Part shown: piece by piece, positions 60,194-64,000 of the stretch | Numbering within the stretch: position 1 is the stretch's first letter | Layout: each line of letters opens with the position of its first letter | Source of the DNA: Pelomonas sp. Root405 | GTDB lineage: Bacteria > Pseudomonadota > Gammaproteobacteria > Burkholderiales > Burkholderiaceae_C | Direction: 5' to 3' | Assembly: GCF_001425165.1 (NCBI RefSeq) | Contig: NZ_LMDU01000011.1 | Span: 186,058-250,057, forward strand | Length of the DNA stretch: 64,000 nucleotides | Program-made: the position numbers and the translations under genes | Notes under the pieces: model-generated | Databases searched by the model: none | What the model saw: the letters and a program-made list of their open reading frames with translations, nothing else | Told to the model about the DNA's origin: nothing

Positions 60194-60574
60194 ATGAAAG
60201 CCCTGGTATTTGCTGTCACCCTCGCTGCCTTCAGCTCCCTCGCCCCGGCCGGTGCCGCGCGTGATGATGCGCGCCCGCAGAGCACGGTCGATACAACGAC
60301 GCGCGTTGCCATGGCCGACGCCGGCCGACTCGGCTCAGCCAGCCTGACCGCACTGAGCCCTGGCAGCGCCTGGAAACCGGCCGCCCAGCAGACCGACACC
60401 GGCGCCAGCTTCGAGGCGCTCGCGCCTGAAGTCGACGGCGGCACGCTGCTCGTCGCCGCCGGCGTGCTTGCGCTGCTGCTGGCCCGCCCGTTGAGCCGGG
60501 CGCTGCGCCGCCTGGAGCAGCAACGCCGCGCCACCGCGCTGGCCAGCACGCTGGACCATTCGGCGCGTGGCTGA
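60194..60574 (+). CDS. Exported protein with a degenerate PEP-CTERM-like tail
   Basis: 126 residues: signal peptide (AAFSSLAPAGAA, about 1-21), a short polar middle (about 22-78), a hydrophobic segment (GTLLVAAGVLALLLARPL) and a basic tail ending RRATALASTLDHSARG. The tail matches that of the adjacent PEP-CTERM protein (GTL...RRAVALASTLDRAAQR) but the PEP motif itself is missing (VDGG in place of PEPG). It may be a membrane-anchored relative not processed by exosortase. ATG 60194 preceded by the motif at 60120. Confidence 0.68.
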   Translation: MKALVFAVTLAAFSSLAPAGAARDDARPQSTVDTTTRVAMADAGRLGSASLTALSPGSAWKPAAQQTDTGASFEALAPEVDGGTLLVAAGVLALLLARPLSRALRRLEQQRRATALASTLDHSARG

Positions 60575-60644
60575 GTTGGCAGGGCCGCTCTAGTGACTTG
60601 CGTCACAGGCCGCACACCGGTCTGAGGGGGTCGCCCCGGCGGAC

Positions 60645-60657
60645 GTGAAGTCTGCAC
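60645..60657 (+). promoter_or_regulatory. GTGAAGTCTTCAC motif, copy 2
   Basis: GTGAAGTCTGCAC, differing at one position from copy 1, lies 60 bases before ATG 60718. Preceded by GGGGG-TCG-CCCC, as copy 1 is by GGGGG-A-CCCCC. Confidence 0.5.
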
Positions 60658-60717
60658 CCGGCGCCGGGCCTGGCTGGCCGAAGAATCGCGGCCAACCCCA
60701 CCCAGCCCCGCGCCCCG

Positions 60718-61400
60718 ATGAAACGCACCCTCGCTCTGCTCGCCCTGTTCGCTTCCAGCGCGACCACCCTCGCCGCACCGGCGCCCGCCGGCAACCTGCT
60801 CGTCAACGGCGGCTTCGAAAGCACGGTGGTGGGCAATGGCAGTTGGGTCAATGTCGCGTCGACCGCGGGCTGGACTTGGCTGGCTGGCCCGGGCACTGGT
60901 TTCGAGATCCGCAACAACGTCGCCGGCGCCGCCCAGGAAGGCCGCAACTACATCGAGCTGGACACGACGGGCAATTCGCTGATCGGCCAGTATCTGGACA
61001 ACCTCAGCAGCGGCGCCAGCTACGACCTCAGCTTCTGGTATGCGCCCCGCCAGAACGTGGCAGCGTCGAGCAATGGCATGCAGGTGTTCTGGAACGGCAA
61101 TGCGCTCGGCGCCACCCTCACCGGGCTGGGCGGCAGCCAGAACGACTGGACCCAGCATCAGTACCGCGTGACAGCCCAGGGCGGCCGCAACCTGTTGAGC
61201 TTCGCGTCGGTCGGCACCAGCGACAGCCTCGGCGCCAACCTCGACGATGTCCGCCTGAACCGCATCCCCGAGCCCGGCACGCTGGCCTTGACGCTGGCGG
61301 CCCTGGCCGGCGCCTTCCTGCTGCCGCGCACGCTGCGCCGCCGCGCCGAAATGCGCCGAGCTGTCGCCCTGGCGAGCACGCTGGATCGCGCGGCTCAGCG

Positions 61401-61404
<4 letters not shown>
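60718..61404 (+). CDS. PEP-CTERM sorting-domain protein
   Basis: 228 residues. Signal peptide (about 1-22), an extracellular beta-jelly-roll like DUF642/CBM domains (NLLVNGGFESTVVGNGSW, LDTTGNSLIGQYLDNLSSGASYDLSFWYAPR, ANLDDVRL) and the sorting signal PEPGTLALTLAALAGAFLLPRTLRRR. PEP-CTERM proteins are sorted and cleaved by an exosortase (EpsH/XrtA) and go to the extracellular matrix. Here the basic segment is followed by an unusual 19-residue extension with ALASTLDRAAQR shared with the gene at 60194. No exosortase gene is in the window. Its stop shares CTAG with the stop of priA. Confidence 0.9.
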
Positions 61405-63476
<2,072 letters not shown>

Positions 63477-63794
63477 GCGCAGCTCCACGCTTCTTATGAA
63501 GCGATGGCTCAGCAAGCGGCTGCAAGTGCATGATTTAAAAGGCGCTTGGGTTGCCCACAATTTCTGTGGATAAGTTTGTGAGCAAATCCGCCCCGGAGGA
63601 CCGATAGAGCGCGTCCACTGGCCGAACCGCCCCAAATGCGTTCAACGCCACGTTCTAGGTGTCACGTTGAAAATCAAGCACTTAGCACGAATTCGGGAAA
63701 ACTCTTAGGTGCATTGCACCAAGGCCTTCACGCGCTGCACGCATCCCGATATTTGGGGATAAGTCATCGGACTGGTGCAGATTTGAGAGCCTCG
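63477..63794. other. Intergenic region upstream of priA with DnaA-box-like sites
   Basis: Noticeably richer in A+T than the rest of the window. It contains a perfect DnaA box in reverse orientation (TGTGGATAA, 63565-63573) adjoining CCACA as an inverted repeat, and a second box-like TGGGGATAA at 63754-63762. No gene or RNA recognised. It must hold the priA promoter unless priA is co-transcribed with hemE. Confidence 0.5.
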
Positions 63795-64000
63795 TCAGAG
63801 CATCGCGCGCAGCCTGCGGGAATGGCTGTGGACCTCGTCCACCAGGGCCGTCACGCTCTCCGGCGGCGTGAACTGGCTGATACCGTGGCCGAGGTTGAAG
63901 ATGTGGCCGCTGCCCGGCGTCGGCTTGCCGAAGCTGTCCAGCACCTTGCGGGCCTCGGCACGCACGTTCTCGGGCGGCGCGAACAGCACATTCGGGTCGA
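63795..64000 (-). CDS. hemE: Uroporphyrinogen decarboxylase, C-terminal part
   Basis: Only the last 67 or so residues are inside the window; the gene continues beyond the right edge. The tail [32 protein letters not shown] carries the HemE C-terminal signature (FNLGHG, TPPE-V). HemE decarboxylates uroporphyrinogen III to coproporphyrinogen III in haem synthesis. Same orientation as priA. Confidence 0.93.
   Translation of the reverse strand, partial: DPNVLFAPPENVRAEARKVLDSFGKPTPGSGHIFNLGHGISQFTPPESVTALVDEVHSHSRRLRAML

Noticed and set aside
63540-63554. Sigma-54-like AGGCGCTTGGGTTGCC on the plus strand
   Set aside because: Points away from priA and towards the hemE 3' end, so no gene would be served; sequence match is weak.
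63477-63794. Chromosomal replication origin
   Set aside because: Only one perfect DnaA box and one weak box; dnaA, dnaN and rpmH are not here.

Overview
The window is chromosomal DNA of very high GC content with gene families typical of a beta-proteobacterium of the order Burkholderiales, probably the Roseateles/Mitsuaria/Rubrivivax group (inference from family content: PEP-CTERM protein, DGPF/ECF42 pair, hemE-priA order, cyanophycin use). I see no rRNA, tRNA, CRISPR array, transposase or prophage.

Layout. 0-2 kb: SpoIIM-like and two RDD membrane proteins in one minus-strand operon. 2-9.7 kb: an HD-domain protein, a host-attachment (eRF1-like) protein, a five-gene polar amino acid ABC transporter operon led by its own GntR/FCD regulator, then a histidine kinase divergent from an OmpR-type response regulator. 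9.7-15 kb: hybrid kinase, ECF42 sigma factor with its DGPF partner, and a QseC-like kinase. 15-26.7 kb: a locus that looks dedicated to cyanophycin (multi-L-arginyl-poly-L-aspartate) and arginine use: TonB receptor, two exported cyanophycinases with complete Ser-His-Glu triads, an M14/AstE-like metallo-enzyme, a YfcC-type carrier, a Pseudomonas-ArgR-like AraC regulator and two arginine N-succinyltransferase-type genes. Two intergenic sites match the tandem 21-bp ArgR half-site pattern (TGTCGC-N8-AA-N5), tying both cyanophycinase genes to the regulator. 27-34 kb: Crp/Fnr regulator, SulP-STAS-cNMP transporter, and a 1161-residue cyclase/AAA/TPR signalling protein. 34-38 kb: two small stress-type genes each behind a near-consensus sigma-54 promoter, a DegP/HtrA protease behind four 11-bp direct repeats, hydrolase, exported hypothetical. 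38-45 kb: GST, bile-acid-symporter-like protein, class II aldolase, SDR, YdeP-type molybdoprotein, TAXI solute-binding protein. 45.8-48.3 kb: a ParM/StbA-type actin-like gene with a tightly linked unknown partner, then a small exported protein with an internal duplication behind a third sigma-54 promoter. 48.5-57 kb: GFA protein, lipoprotein-NtrX/NtrY-type operon, AEC transporter, a membrane pseudokinase and a large O-antigen-ligase-like protein. 57-64 kb: hypothetical, rep helicase, a PEP-CTERM-type pair, priA, and the 3' end of hemE.

The window is rich in intergenic repeats: a 266-bp MITE-like double hairpin (3290-3555), a 555-bp near-perfect palindrome (21929-22483), a three-copy element lying at or just downstream of gene stop codons (4329, 25213, 39616) and a two-copy CACAGAG hairpin (5834, 19290). 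Genes are tightly packed with many 4-bp ATGA/GTGA overlaps.
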